Below, one piece after another: positions 9,114 through 17,520 of a stretch of 64,000 nt of DNA. The notes beneath the pieces are model-generated. The model worked only from the letters and a program-made list of their open reading frames with translations. It was not told the DNA's origin and did no database searches. The stretch's first letter is position 1, and every line of letters begins with the position of its first letter. Origin of the DNA: Phycisphaerales bacterium UBA5793 (GTDB lineage: Bacteria; Planctomycetota; Phycisphaerae; Phycisphaerales; UBA5793); contig DIDT01000057.1 of the NCBI GenBank assembly GCA_002418285.1, positions 102,835-166,834 on the forward strand, read 5' to 3'. A program made the translations under genes and the position numbers.

Positions 9114-10345
9114 CCGAGCCGCGCCGTGTGATAGCCGTCATCATGGCCAAGGAGCCGATCCCCGGCACCGTCAAGACGCGCTTGGTCGGCCCCGGACCAA
9201 TGGGCGACATCACTCCAATCACGGCCGCCGAAGTCGCCCGCGCCATGGCAGACTGCGTCCACGTTCGTCTCTCGGAGATCTTCGGCCGTGGCAACGTCAT
9301 CCTGGCCAGAACACCGGCCGAAACCGAGACGTTCGGCCACTGGCCCATGACGGTGGATCAGGGCTCGGGTGATCTTGGGTTGCGACTAAGCTCAGTCTGG
9401 CGACTCGTCCATGGATTCGACCCGCACGCCGCCGTAGCGTTCTTTGGCATCGACTCTCCCGACGTACCGCTCGACGCATTGCGGCGCTTGCATCACGGGC
9501 TTGGGACCGGCGCAGCGCACCTGGCCGCGCTCGGCCGAAGCATGGACGGGGGATTCTGGACCTTTGGAGTCGCCCACCACCACTCCGCCCTTCTTAGTGG
9601 TATCGACTGGGGTAGTGCCGATGTTTACGATCAGACGGCCACTCGCATCAGCAATCGCGGATTGCAACTCCTCCGCCTCGCCGACTGGTACGATGTGGAC
9701 ACGTCCACCGATGTGGTGGCCCTTCTGGACCGAATCTGGCGCAGCAGTGAACCGGCACTGATTCGTCTCTCGGTTGCCATTCGCCGGATTCTGGCACAAC
9801 CGGCGGCATCTGAAACGCGATCCACGGAGACCCGCATGACCTCCGAGCCCGCCAAACCCACGGACGCCAGCAACGACCGCCAGTTTGCCGGCTGTCACCT
9901 GCTCATCGTGGATGACAATTCGCAGAACATCGAACTTCTCGAAGCATATCTCGCTTCGCTCAAATGCCGCGTCAGCAGCGCCGCCGATGGCGTCGACGCC
10001 CTCGCCGCCGTCCAGCAGAAGCAGCCTGATCTCATTTTGCTTGACGTAATGATGCCGCGCATGTCCGGATTTGAGGTCTGTCAGCGTCTCAAGACCGATC
10101 CCGCCACGCGCGACATTCCCATCCTCATGGTCACCGCTCTAAACGAAGTCGGCGACGTCGAGCGCGGCGCGGAAGCAGGCACCGACGACTTCCTCTCCAA
10201 GCCGTTCAACAAGATCGAACTGCTTACCCGTGTCCGCTCGCTGCTGAGGATTCGCCTTCTCAAGCGCGAGCTTGATCAGAAGATGGGTCGGGCAGACACG
10301 AATCGCAGCACCGATCTTGACGAGCAGACCAGCCCCGGTTTCTGA
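9110..10345 (+). CDS. DUF2064 glycosyltransferase-like domain fused to a response-regulator receiver
   Basis: One uninterrupted 411-codon frame with two unrelated domains. Residues 1-215 match the rSAM/selenodomain-associated transferase-1 family (DUF2064, nucleotidyl/glycosyltransferase fold): AKEPIPGTVKTRL near the N-terminus, then GIDSPDVP and GRSMDGGFWTFG. Residues 262-385 are a CheY-like receiver with the acidic pair D268/D269, phosphoacceptor D312 in LLDVMMP, T342 and K364. Between them sits an Ala/Thr-rich linker with an in-frame ATG at 9836 preceded by GGAG. The receiver could therefore be made separately from an internal start, as a fusion, or both. It is coupled to hemW by ATGA. No output domain follows the receiver. 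Confidence 0.85.
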   Translation: MTEPRRVIAVIMAKEPIPGTVKTRLVGPGPMGDITPITAAEVARAMADCVHVRLSEIFGRGNVILARTPAETETFGHWPMTVDQGSGDLGLRLSSVWRLVHGFDPHAAVAFFGIDSPDVPLDALRRLHHGLGTGAAHLAALGRSMDGGFWTFGVAHHHSALLSGIDWGSADVYDQTATRISNRGLQLLRLADWYDVDTSTDVVALLDRIWRSSEPALIRLSVAIRRILAQPAASETRSTETRMTSEPAKPTDASNDRQFAGCHLLIVDDNSQNIELLEAYLASLKCRVSSAADGVDALAAVQQKQPDLILLDVMMPRMSGFEVCQRLKTDPATRDIPILMVTALNEVGDVERGAEAGTDDFLSKPFNKIELLTRVRSLLRIRLLKRELDQKMGRADTNRSTDLDEQTSPGF

Positions 10346-10803
10346 TTGCCGTGATGAGGCGCACGGCTTGAACGCCTTTGTCGCCGACAACGTTCCGCCA
10401 CGCACCGGAATTCACCCATTCGCACTGGCATTTCTACGCATCCTTGCGCCCAGCGCGCCGTTGCCCCGCGTCTCCCTTGTCCTTTCGTTCACTCGTCACC
10501 GGAACAGGGCGCAAATCCCCCGCGACCCTCGCTTCGCCATTCAGGTTGTTCAATCGCTTGACAATGTGGCGAAAAGTCTGCTCAAATCGGTGCTGGTCCA
10601 TATCCGCTCCTCCGCGCAGGATGCTGATGTCCAATCCCAGAGGAGCAATCTGTGGGCCGTTGGGGCGGCAATCGCGCGCGCCGATAAGCTCGCCGAAATC
10701 AGGCGATAGTGTGGAACCTTTTCAGATTTCTCTTGATCGTCCGGGAACTGTGCCGCCGGAGACACCGGATGTTGCCCACTCGCCTCAGCTGCGTTGCGCC
10801 AGG
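10346..10803. other. Intergenic stretch with one weak small ORF
   Basis: A 458-base gap between the plus-strand fusion gene and the end of the minus-strand NPCBM-like gene. Overlapping open frames exist on both strands, but none has a recognised domain. The only candidate with a good ribosome-binding site is the minus-strand small ORF at 10434-10601, listed separately. Confidence 0.5.
10434..10601 (-). CDS. Possible 55-residue hypothetical protein
   Basis: A short frame whose ATG at 10601 follows a near-perfect ribosome-binding site (GGAGGA, six bases before the start). The product is very basic, with a helical N-terminus (FRHIVKRLNNL) and a Lys/Arg/Gly tail. No homologous family is recognised. 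It reads in the same direction as, and downstream of, the large exported-protein operon. The Shine-Dalgarno match is the only strong evidence. Confidence 0.35.
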   Translation of the reverse strand: MDQHRFEQTFRHIVKRLNNLNGEARVAGDLRPVPVTSERKDKGDAGQRRAGRKDA

Positions 10804-11976
10804 TCACTCAAACAGGAGCATCGGACGTTGAAGCACGATGACATCCTGAATCGGCCCGCGCGCGCCTTCATCGATCTGAATCGTCAACGTCGAGGCGTCA
10901 TGGAGCGGCACATCGATCTCGCGGCGCGACCGGCCCGTGCCGTCCATTCCTGCTTCGAAAACCGTCTGGCCATCCACGATTACGGAGAGGTTCAGTTCTG
11001 CCCAGTCCGCAGCGAATCGCGGCACAACAGCCGTGGCGACAAAACGTGTCGCACCCTCCGGAAGTGCGTATCGCGCCTCGATCGGGCCGCGCATCTGCAC
11101 ATCCGACAGACCGACGGGGCGCCCCGCATCCAGCATCTGCGGCGATTCGACAACGCTGATCCACTTTGATTCATGGCTCACTTGCGGCTCGAAATGGGCT
11201 AGTGGGGTGACCCGCTCCGCTGCAAAGTTGATACCTCGCAGCATCTCTGTTTCCACATTGCATTTGAGCGAATCCACACTCGTCGTGAACTGAAACGACG
11301 CCGGCGACCAGCGGCATTCCTTAATGCTCAGCACGCTGCCATCCGCCAACCAAACCACCATCCCGCTCGGCCGCGCGGGCGGATTAACCAAGGCCAGCGA
11401 CGCCACCTGCGCGAGAGGCAAGTGAGTCGCCTCCGTCGAACCTGACACCTCAAATTCGACATCATCTCCGATTGCGACCAGCAGTCCAGAAAGCGCATCG
11501 CCGTTTGCCAGCAGTAGCCGGTCCTCCGCAGTCTGGGGATCGATTCCGGGCATCGGCGCGTCGGGTCGCAACCTTGCCAGGAGCACCTGTTCGAGCGGCG
11601 CAGAAAGCACTCCGACACGATCAATCTTCCAGTCCAGGTGCTCAGGCAACGATGCCGGAGCCGGCGCGCCAACCCAGCGCTGTCCATCCGCCAGTTCAAC
11701 TACACAATCGCTTGCGACAAACCGGCTCGACTCCTCGTCATCATCAAACGCCGTCAGCACCAGCAGATCGCTCATCGGCCGACGATCGATCAATCCAGAT
11801 CGCAGGCACTCGACCCAGCCATCTTCGATGCCCACCAAGTCCACAGTGTCGGCGCGCAGATCCCGATCGATGAGCAGAAACCGCTGATGCTGCTGAGCGT
11901 ACACGCCTGCAGAGCAGGCCAGTAACGCCGTCACCGCGAGACCGCTATACGTTGATGTGTGCAATGCCAGTCTCAT
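10804..11976 (-). CDS. Exported protein with NPCBM-like C-terminal domain
   Basis: A 390-residue protein with an N-terminal signal peptide (hydrophobic stretch ending in VYAQQ, about residue 28). The middle is a beta-rich region of unknown fold with ADGQRWVG and LADGSVLSI repeats. The final 100 residues resemble NPCBM/NEW2 carbohydrate-binding-like domains common in planctomycetal exported proteins (RYALPEGATRFVATAVV, a conserved strand pattern, and DVIVLQRPMLLFE at the end). ATG 11976 gives a four-base overlap with the upstream squalene-cyclase-repeat gene. It is the last gene of the cluster running from 22993 or beyond. Substrate unknown. Confidence 0.72.
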   Translation of the reverse strand: MRLALHTSTYSGLAVTALLACSAGVYAQQHQRFLLIDRDLRADTVDLVGIEDGWVECLRSGLIDRRPMSDLLVLTAFDDDEESSRFVASDCVVELADGQRWVGAPAPASLPEHLDWKIDRVGVLSAPLEQVLLARLRPDAPMPGIDPQTAEDRLLLANGDALSGLLVAIGDDVEFEVSGSTEATHLPLAQVASLALVNPPARPSGMVVWLADGSVLSIKECRWSPASFQFTTSVDSLKCNVETEMLRGINFAAERVTPLAHFEPQVSHESKWISVVESPQMLDAGRPVGLSDVQMRGPIEARYALPEGATRFVATAVVPRFAADWAELNLSVIVDGQTVFEAGMDGTGRSRREIDVPLHDASTLTIQIDEGARGPIQDVIVLQRPMLLFE

Positions 11977-13067
11977 TTCTGGAAGATCGGAAGGTATCGC
12001 TTGGGCATTTGCAGAACGATCAGCGCCATCGCGGTCGCATACGGCCCGCCGGCGTTCGGATCGCTCCACGAGCCACTGCCGCGATCCTGTCGCGAAATGA
12101 TCTCATCACGTGCTTCGGGCCACCAGCGCTGCCAGTGCTCACCACCACCGAGGTACATCGCTTGCGCCGTGTAGTAGATGCCATAGAAGTAGTGCGCCTG
12201 CTGGCGAGACCGTCCGGGCGGCGCATTTTCATGCAGGTATTCCAGTGCTTTCTCCAGCGCTGCATCCTCGTAGATACCTGCGTAGTTCAGACTCGCAATG
12301 CCTGCGGCGGAGCGGGGCCAGGCTGACGCGCCGGGTACTGACATGTACCGGAATCCGCCATCGGGATTCTGGCACAGCCGCACGTACTCCACCGCCTTGT
12401 CGATCGTTTCCTTGGGCACCTTGATGCCGGCGTTGCGAGCCGAGCGCAATGCCATGATCTGGCAGATGGTCACCGACACATCCGCGTCCTCCGGCAGCGG
12501 GTTGTAGCGCCATCCACCCTCGGGGTTCTGGCAGTTGACGATCAATCTCACCGCTTTGACGAGCGCTTCGCGCAATCGCGAGTCATCTTCCAAGGCGCCC
12601 ATTCCATAGATTTCACCGAGAAATAGGGTGGCAAAGCCGTGGCCGTACATCGGCCCGTGGGATTCGCCGCCGACGATCAGGCCCGTTTCGGTGCACTGGC
12701 TCAGGACAAACTCGAGCGCCTTCTCCACCTGCTTGCCGTACCTGCCCCGTCCCGGGAGGTGTCCGTCAGACATGAAAGCGAGCGCGCACAATCCGGTGAT
12801 GCCGACGTTCTTGCTGAATCGATTGTCCGGCCCGAATGAGCCGTCCGAATTCTGTTGTGTTGCGAGAAACTCGAGCCCCTTCGCGACCGATTCGTAAAGC
12901 CGCTCGTTCATCTCGGGTTCAGTAGTCAACGGGGCATTGGACGCGCCGCTGCCGCCGGCATCTGCCGGAGGGGCTGATTGATCGACATTCAGTCCCGCGC
13001 CGCCCAGCAGCGAGGCCGTCAACAGCACTGCTGCCAGCACGCCACCACTGCTGATCCGCGTCATCAT
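11973..13067 (-). CDS. Prenyltransferase/squalene-cyclase-like repeat protein, exported
   Basis: A 364-residue protein with a signal peptide (about residues 1-25), then an alpha/alpha-toroid built from repeats carrying QNxDGSFG- and QNPxGGW/F-type motifs at 30-50 residue intervals (QQNSDGSFG, CQNPEGGWRY, CQNPDGGFRY). These are the QW-type repeats of terpenoid cyclases and prenyltransferases. The catalytic DxDD of squalene-hopene cyclase is not seen, and the protein is half the length of those enzymes, so a non-enzymatic or different role is likely. Start at 13067 follows GGAGGA and overlaps the upstream stop. Such proteins recur in planctomycetal MoxR/BatA clusters. Confidence 0.82.
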   Translation of the reverse strand: MMTRISSGGVLAAVLLTASLLGGAGLNVDQSAPPADAGGSGASNAPLTTEPEMNERLYESVAKGLEFLATQQNSDGSFGPDNRFSKNVGITGLCALAFMSDGHLPGRGRYGKQVEKALEFVLSQCTETGLIVGGESHGPMYGHGFATLFLGEIYGMGALEDDSRLREALVKAVRLIVNCQNPEGGWRYNPLPEDADVSVTICQIMALRSARNAGIKVPKETIDKAVEYVRLCQNPDGGFRYMSVPGASAWPRSAAGIASLNYAGIYEDAALEKALEYLHENAPPGRSRQQAHYFYGIYYTAQAMYLGGGEHWQRWWPEARDEIISRQDRGSGSWSDPNAGGPYATAMALIVLQMPKRYLPIFQK

Positions 13068-13780
13068 GGCTGCGATTCCTCCGCCAGACGCTCGTAGTAG
13101 ATCTCGGTAAGGCGTTCGTACAGGCGCGCCACTGCATCGCCACGCCCCTGTCGCAAGAGGTCGCGCACACGCGGAGGCAGATTGCCCCATTCGCTTCCCG
13201 TCTCGTTGATCGCGCCATCAAGATTGGTTTGCTTCATTCCCGGTCGGTTGTCACCATCGCGGCTCACGTTCGTTCCCGGCGCTGATTGCTGCTGATCCTG
13301 CTGCTGTTGCTCGGGTGGGCTCTGCTGCTGACTCTGTTGACTGGATGGCTTGTTCTGAGGTTTGGATTGCCGCTGCGCCTGCGCTATAAGTGTGTCGAGT
13401 TTGAGCATCGCCTCCTCCTGGAAGCGTTGCGTCGCGAGACCCGCGCTGCGCTGATCAAGCAGCAGCGCTGCCGATTTGCCCATGCTGTTCACCGCTTCGA
13501 GGAAGACTGCGGCGATATCCACACCCGCGCCGGCTTCCTCGCCGCCCGTCAATTTCTCGATGATGTCCGTCGGCTCCTCCTGCGCTGCCTCCCGGTCCTT
13601 CGTGAGGCCCAGCAATTCGTCAAGCGAAGGCGGCGCATCGGCTTTGACAGGTGTCGGCTCAGGTGCGGGCGCCGGCGGAGGCGCGGGCTGCGTACTCTGA
13701 CCCCTCGTGTCGCACACACCAACCAAGGTAAGTGAAGCAACGAGCGCGGCAAGTTGAAGCCTGGTCGTATTCTTTTTCAT
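13064..13780 (-). CDS. Gln/Pro-rich exported protein of the BatA/DUF4175 cluster
   Basis: A 238-residue protein with a signal peptide (about residues 1-27), a Pro/Ala-rich segment, a helical middle, and a striking Gln/Ser-rich low-complexity region (about residues 135-170). The C-terminal 45 residues (NLPPRVRDLLRQGRGDAV...LYERLTEIYYERLAEE) look ordered and helical and are the likely functional part. It overlaps the DUF4175-like gene upstream by four bases and the cyclase-repeat gene downstream, so the three are translationally coupled. No enzymatic motif. Probably a periplasmic or envelope partner of the giant protein encoded just before it. Confidence 0.72.
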   Translation of the reverse strand: MKKNTTRLQLAALVASLTLVGVCDTRGQSTQPAPPPAPAPEPTPVKADAPPSLDELLGLTKDREAAQEEPTDIIEKLTGGEEAGAGVDIAAVFLEAVNSMGKSAALLLDQRSAGLATQRFQEEAMLKLDTLIAQAQRQSKPQNKPSSQQSQQQSPPEQQQQDQQQSAPGTNVSRDGDNRPGMKQTNLDGAINETGSEWGNLPPRVRDLLRQGRGDAVARLYERLTEIYYERLAEESQP

Positions 13781-16700
13781 GGCTGTCCTCCCGGTTCGCC
13801 GGGCTGCACGTCCGGTCCGCTCGGCGGAGTGCCGCCGCCTTGTTGCATCATTTCAATGAGCTTCTGTGCCAGATCAGTCAGCTCCTTCTGGGCCGCACCG
13901 AGTTCGTCCAGACGCATCGAGCGAGATGCCTCATCGAGCGTCGTCCCCGATTCATCAAGCAATCGTGTGGAGCGATAGACGGACTCCTGCAATCCGCGCA
14001 GCAATTTCAACTGTGCAATCGGCGGCACCAGCGGCGGGGGCTGGCCGCTTCCGCCATTGCCACCGTTTCCACCGTTGTCGCCCTCGTCGCTCGGCTGCTC
14101 GAATTCCTGATCCGATTGCGAATCCTGCAGCGCGGTTGCCAGCGCAAGGAACCGGTCGGCAATGTCCTGCTCGCGCATCAACTGAGTCAGCCCAATCTTT
14201 GCGCCTCGCAGATCGTCCACAACTTCGCCCGCCAGCGTATCAATCTGCCTGTGGCTCGCCTCAAAAACAAACGACTCTGCCAGTTCATCCGTCTTCTTGA
14301 GCAGATCCATCGCATCAATGCGAATCTGCGCCTGCTGGTTGCCCAGTTGCCGCGACATCACCCGCTGCCGCCGATCAAGATTCGCCCCTGAAAGTGGCGC
14401 GGTCTCCGCCTTGAGCGCCAGTTGCCGCTCATGCAAGTCGCGATACGCCTGGATGAGTTCCTGTTTGCGGCGTTGCTGCTCTTGTTGCTGCAATTTTTCC
14501 TGCAACTTGGCCGCCAGCTCGCGAGCTTCTTTCAATCGCGCCAGGCTCTCTTCTTCACTTTGCTGTGCGCTGGTCGCATCGATGGATGCCGCTCGCAGCG
14601 CGACGATCGCCGACTCCTGAGCTTTGGCGGCCAATTCGACCAGTCGCGCGATCTCGGCCATGTCGCGACCCCCCTCAACCGCCAGATCAAGCACGGCGTA
14701 GGTATTGGTGCTCAACTGCAGCATCGCGCGGTCAAGCCCGTCGTAGCTTCCCTCAGCGCCGAACAATCGACCCAATTGAGTCTCCTGGGCGGCGATCAAG
14801 GCGTCAAGTGACTGCAACAAGCTCTCAACCTGCCGCGCCAACCGCTCGGCCTTCGCCCGATCGGTCTTCTCCAGCTGATCGAGCATGTTCTGCAGGGCCT
14901 GTTGCGCCTCCTGCTGCTGCTGGCTGGCGCGTTGGCCCTGGTTCTGCTCCAGTTGTTGCGCCGCGTCGCTCATTTTCTGCTCAAGTTGAGCTTGCTGCGC
15001 CTGTTTCGCCGCCTCGTCCATGGCCTGCGATAGATCGGGGTCGCTCTTGCGCATCTGATCGGCCCGGTTGCGCAGTTCGTCGACGAGTTCCTGGGCTCGT
15101 CGCGCCAGTTCATCCTGCTGACGAGCCAGTTCATTCAGCGCGCGCCGTTCATCTTCGCTCAATTGCGACGGGTCTTGCCCGCGCGTGCGGTCTGTTGTCT
15201 TCCGTGCGGTTTGCTCCAGATTCTTCTGGTCGTTGAGCAACTGCTCGACCTGCCGCCGCATGACCCATGAATCCTGCCCGCGGTCGAGCATCTCGATCAG
15301 CGCTGCCAATTCGTCCGAGACCTGCTTCTGCGCTCCATCACGCTTGGCTGCCTGGGCCTGCGCCTGCTGCTCGGTTTCGGGCGGGCTCTGCTGCGCTTCG
15401 GCCAGCGCCTCGGATGCCTGATTTGATGATTGTCCCGCCTGCTCGAGCAGGTCCGTCGCCTCAGCCATCAGCTCGTCAATATCGCGATCACCCAGTCGGT
15501 TGTCGCGCACGCGCTGCTCGATCTGGCTCACCGCCTCGCGCTGCTGCTCGATCTGCTGGCCGATGCGCGACTGGTCGCGCAAATCACCCGGCCGCGTCTG
15601 CCCCTTGGCAAGCCGCTCACGCAGCTCGCGCTGCTCCTGCTCGATGCGAATCGCGCTGTCGCGCACCGCCGAAAGGTTCTGGTAGACCTGCTCGACAAAC
15701 TCAGCGTCCGTGATGATGCGCAGTTTGCGCGGCGATGACTCGGCCGTCTCGTGCGTCGCACCGTCAAACGCAAACGTATCCGTCGCCGTCGCCACCAGGG
15801 TCACCATGTCGCCCGGCTTGACTTCCAGCAGCGAAAGGTCCACCTCCTGGTCTAACTGCTCAACCGTCGTCGATCCCGCCTGTGTTGCGATCACACGAGG
15901 CGCGTCATCATTAATCGTCGCCTGTACCGCCAGCGTATCCACAAGCACATCGTCGCGCGACTCAGCCTTGAGAGGCACGTAGGCCTGCGGCAAACACGTC
16001 CGGTCCGTGGCGGGGTCGATGATCGTCACCGTCGGTGGCGCATCAATCCGGGCCTCGATACGATACGCCACATCATCTGCCCCCAGCAGGCCGTACTCAT
16101 CAACCAGTATCGGCTGCAAGCGCGTTGTCGCGCCCAATGTCCATGTAATCGTCCATGCCGATGCCTGGCTGTCTTCTCCCACAGCGGCGAGCAACTCGGC
16201 ATCATCAGCGGCTGGCTGACCATCGACGTCATCTGTGCGCCAATTGAGCAGTGCCTTCCAGTCGTTGTTGCTGAGATCCGTCGGCAGGGGCTTGTTGAAC
16301 TCCAGCGCCAACGACGCCTTTGAACCAACCAGCGCCGGCGGCGTCAGCACTGCTCGCTCGTCCGTGCCCGGCCCCAAGTCGACCGTTGCCTGCTCAATGT
16401 TCTTTGCGGCATACGCTGGCGGCTCCACCAGCAGCTCCGCCCGCTCGATGCGCGGCGCCGGCACAAGCCGAATCGCTTCCATCGGCGTCTCATCATCCAT
16501 CGTGGAGAACCGCACCTCAATCTGATCCGCGTCCGGCTCGATCAATCGCTCAAACACATCATCCTGTTGCCGCGTGAGAACGACCTGTTCCCACGCACCG
16601 GCTTCACCGTTGCGCACCAGGCGGTAATGCGCCATGACGCGCATGTCGTCGCTCAAGCCGCGCGTTACCCGCGCCCGCAGGGGCAGTGCCTTGCCCAGTG

Positions 16701-17295
16701 GATGCACACTCTTGCCCATCGCCGACTCGACGCCGGTGCGCTTGAGCCATCGCGCTTCGCCGAAGGGATTGAACCACCGTTGTGCTGCGATCGACGCTGA
16801 ACCGGGCATCGTGATGCACAAAACCGCGACCAGCGCTGCCGCAAGTGCGAACACGCCCAAGTCACTGAAGGTCCGCTTGGGGGCAACGAGTGCGCGCAGG
16901 TTCTCGCGCCCGACGCGCTGTTCGGCTTCGGCCACGGCTTGGGCGGCAAGGGCTGACTGCTCCGCCTCATGGCCGAGAATGAAGTCGACGCCGGATGCGA
17001 GGTGGCCACGCAGCGAGGGCACGACCTTCTCGAAGCGCAGCGCCATATCGGTCAGTGTCGGGGCAAACCGCACAGCGGGGGTCACATACCGCCACAGCGC
17101 AGCCAGAATCGCGACCACGACGATCACGTCCAGACCCAGTCGCGCTGGACCGGGCAGGCGGAAGATGTAGTCGATGACCACCAGGGCCAATGCCCCGCCG
17201 ATGATCCACGCCGCCAATACGGCCACCCGCTGGGCCAGCAGCATCAGCCACGCTCTTCGGCGGATCGATTCAATCTCCCTGATCACATCGCGCAT
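13777..17295 (-). CDS. DUF4175-like large membrane protein with long coiled coil
   Basis: A 1172-residue protein. Two membrane segments lie at about residues 20-75 and another near 150, followed by beta-rich extracytoplasmic repeats up to about residue 550. From 560 to 1060 it is a very Gln/Glu/Arg-rich helical region with long coiled-coil stretches, and the C-terminus is Gly/Asn-rich. The layout matches the DUF4175-type proteins found with DUF58 and BatA genes. ATG 17295 is preferred over a TTG at 17322. A 225-base gap separates it from the upstream VWA gene, so a local promoter is possible. The function of the family is unknown; an envelope-spanning scaffold is an inference. Confidence 0.75.
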   Translation of the reverse strand: MRDVIREIESIRRRAWLMLLAQRVAVLAAWIIGGALALVVIDYIFRLPGPARLGLDVIVVVAILAALWRYVTPAVRFAPTLTDMALRFEKVVPSLRGHLASGVDFILGHEAEQSALAAQAVAEAEQRVGRENLRALVAPKRTFSDLGVFALAAALVAVLCITMPGSASIAAQRWFNPFGEARWLKRTGVESAMGKSVHPLGKALPLRARVTRGLSDDMRVMAHYRLVRNGEAGAWEQVVLTRQQDDVFERLIEPDADQIEVRFSTMDDETPMEAIRLVPAPRIERAELLVEPPAYAAKNIEQATVDLGPGTDERAVLTPPALVGSKASLALEFNKPLPTDLSNNDWKALLNWRTDDVDGQPAADDAELLAAVGEDSQASAWTITWTLGATTRLQPILVDEYGLLGADDVAYRIEARIDAPPTVTIIDPATDRTCLPQAYVPLKAESRDDVLVDTLAVQATINDDAPRVIATQAGSTTVEQLDQEVDLSLLEVKPGDMVTLVATATDTFAFDGATHETAESSPRKLRIITDAEFVEQVYQNLSAVRDSAIRIEQEQRELRERLAKGQTRPGDLRDQSRIGQQIEQQREAVSQIEQRVRDNRLGDRDIDELMAEATDLLEQAGQSSNQASEALAEAQQSPPETEQQAQAQAAKRDGAQKQVSDELAALIEMLDRGQDSWVMRRQVEQLLNDQKNLEQTARKTTDRTRGQDPSQLSEDERRALNELARQQDELARRAQELVDELRNRADQMRKSDPDLSQAMDEAAKQAQQAQLEQKMSDAAQQLEQNQGQRASQQQQEAQQALQNMLDQLEKTDRAKAERLARQVESLLQSLDALIAAQETQLGRLFGAEGSYDGLDRAMLQLSTNTYAVLDLAVEGGRDMAEIARLVELAAKAQESAIVALRAASIDATSAQQSEEESLARLKEARELAAKLQEKLQQQEQQRRKQELIQAYRDLHERQLALKAETAPLSGANLDRRQRVMSRQLGNQQAQIRIDAMDLLKKTDELAESFVFEASHRQIDTLAGEVVDDLRGAKIGLTQLMREQDIADRFLALATALQDSQSDQEFEQPSDEGDNGGNGGNGGSGQPPPLVPPIAQLKLLRGLQESVYRSTRLLDESGTTLDEASRSMRLDELGAAQKELTDLAQKLIEMMQQGGGTPPSGPDVQPGEPGGQP

Positions 17296-17520
17296 CGCAA
17301 GCGGCTCCCGCAGTCCGAACAATGGTACGGCCGGGAGGGCGGGCCCGGTTCCGTCCCACTCCTATAACATCGGCCGGACGCCTCGTTGCGTTCCCAAATG
17401 TCGAGATTCCCGGGCAAGAACACCCACAAAAGACGCTGCCAACGCTACGGCCCGCCCGAATTTCGCGGGTAGCGCACGGAAAGCGCCATCCATGTCTGAT
17501 TACCCACCACGTGGGATCGC

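Noticed and set aside
10378..11169. 263-codon plus-strand frame
   Set aside because: It runs antisense to the NPCBM-like gene and has no recognisable domain.
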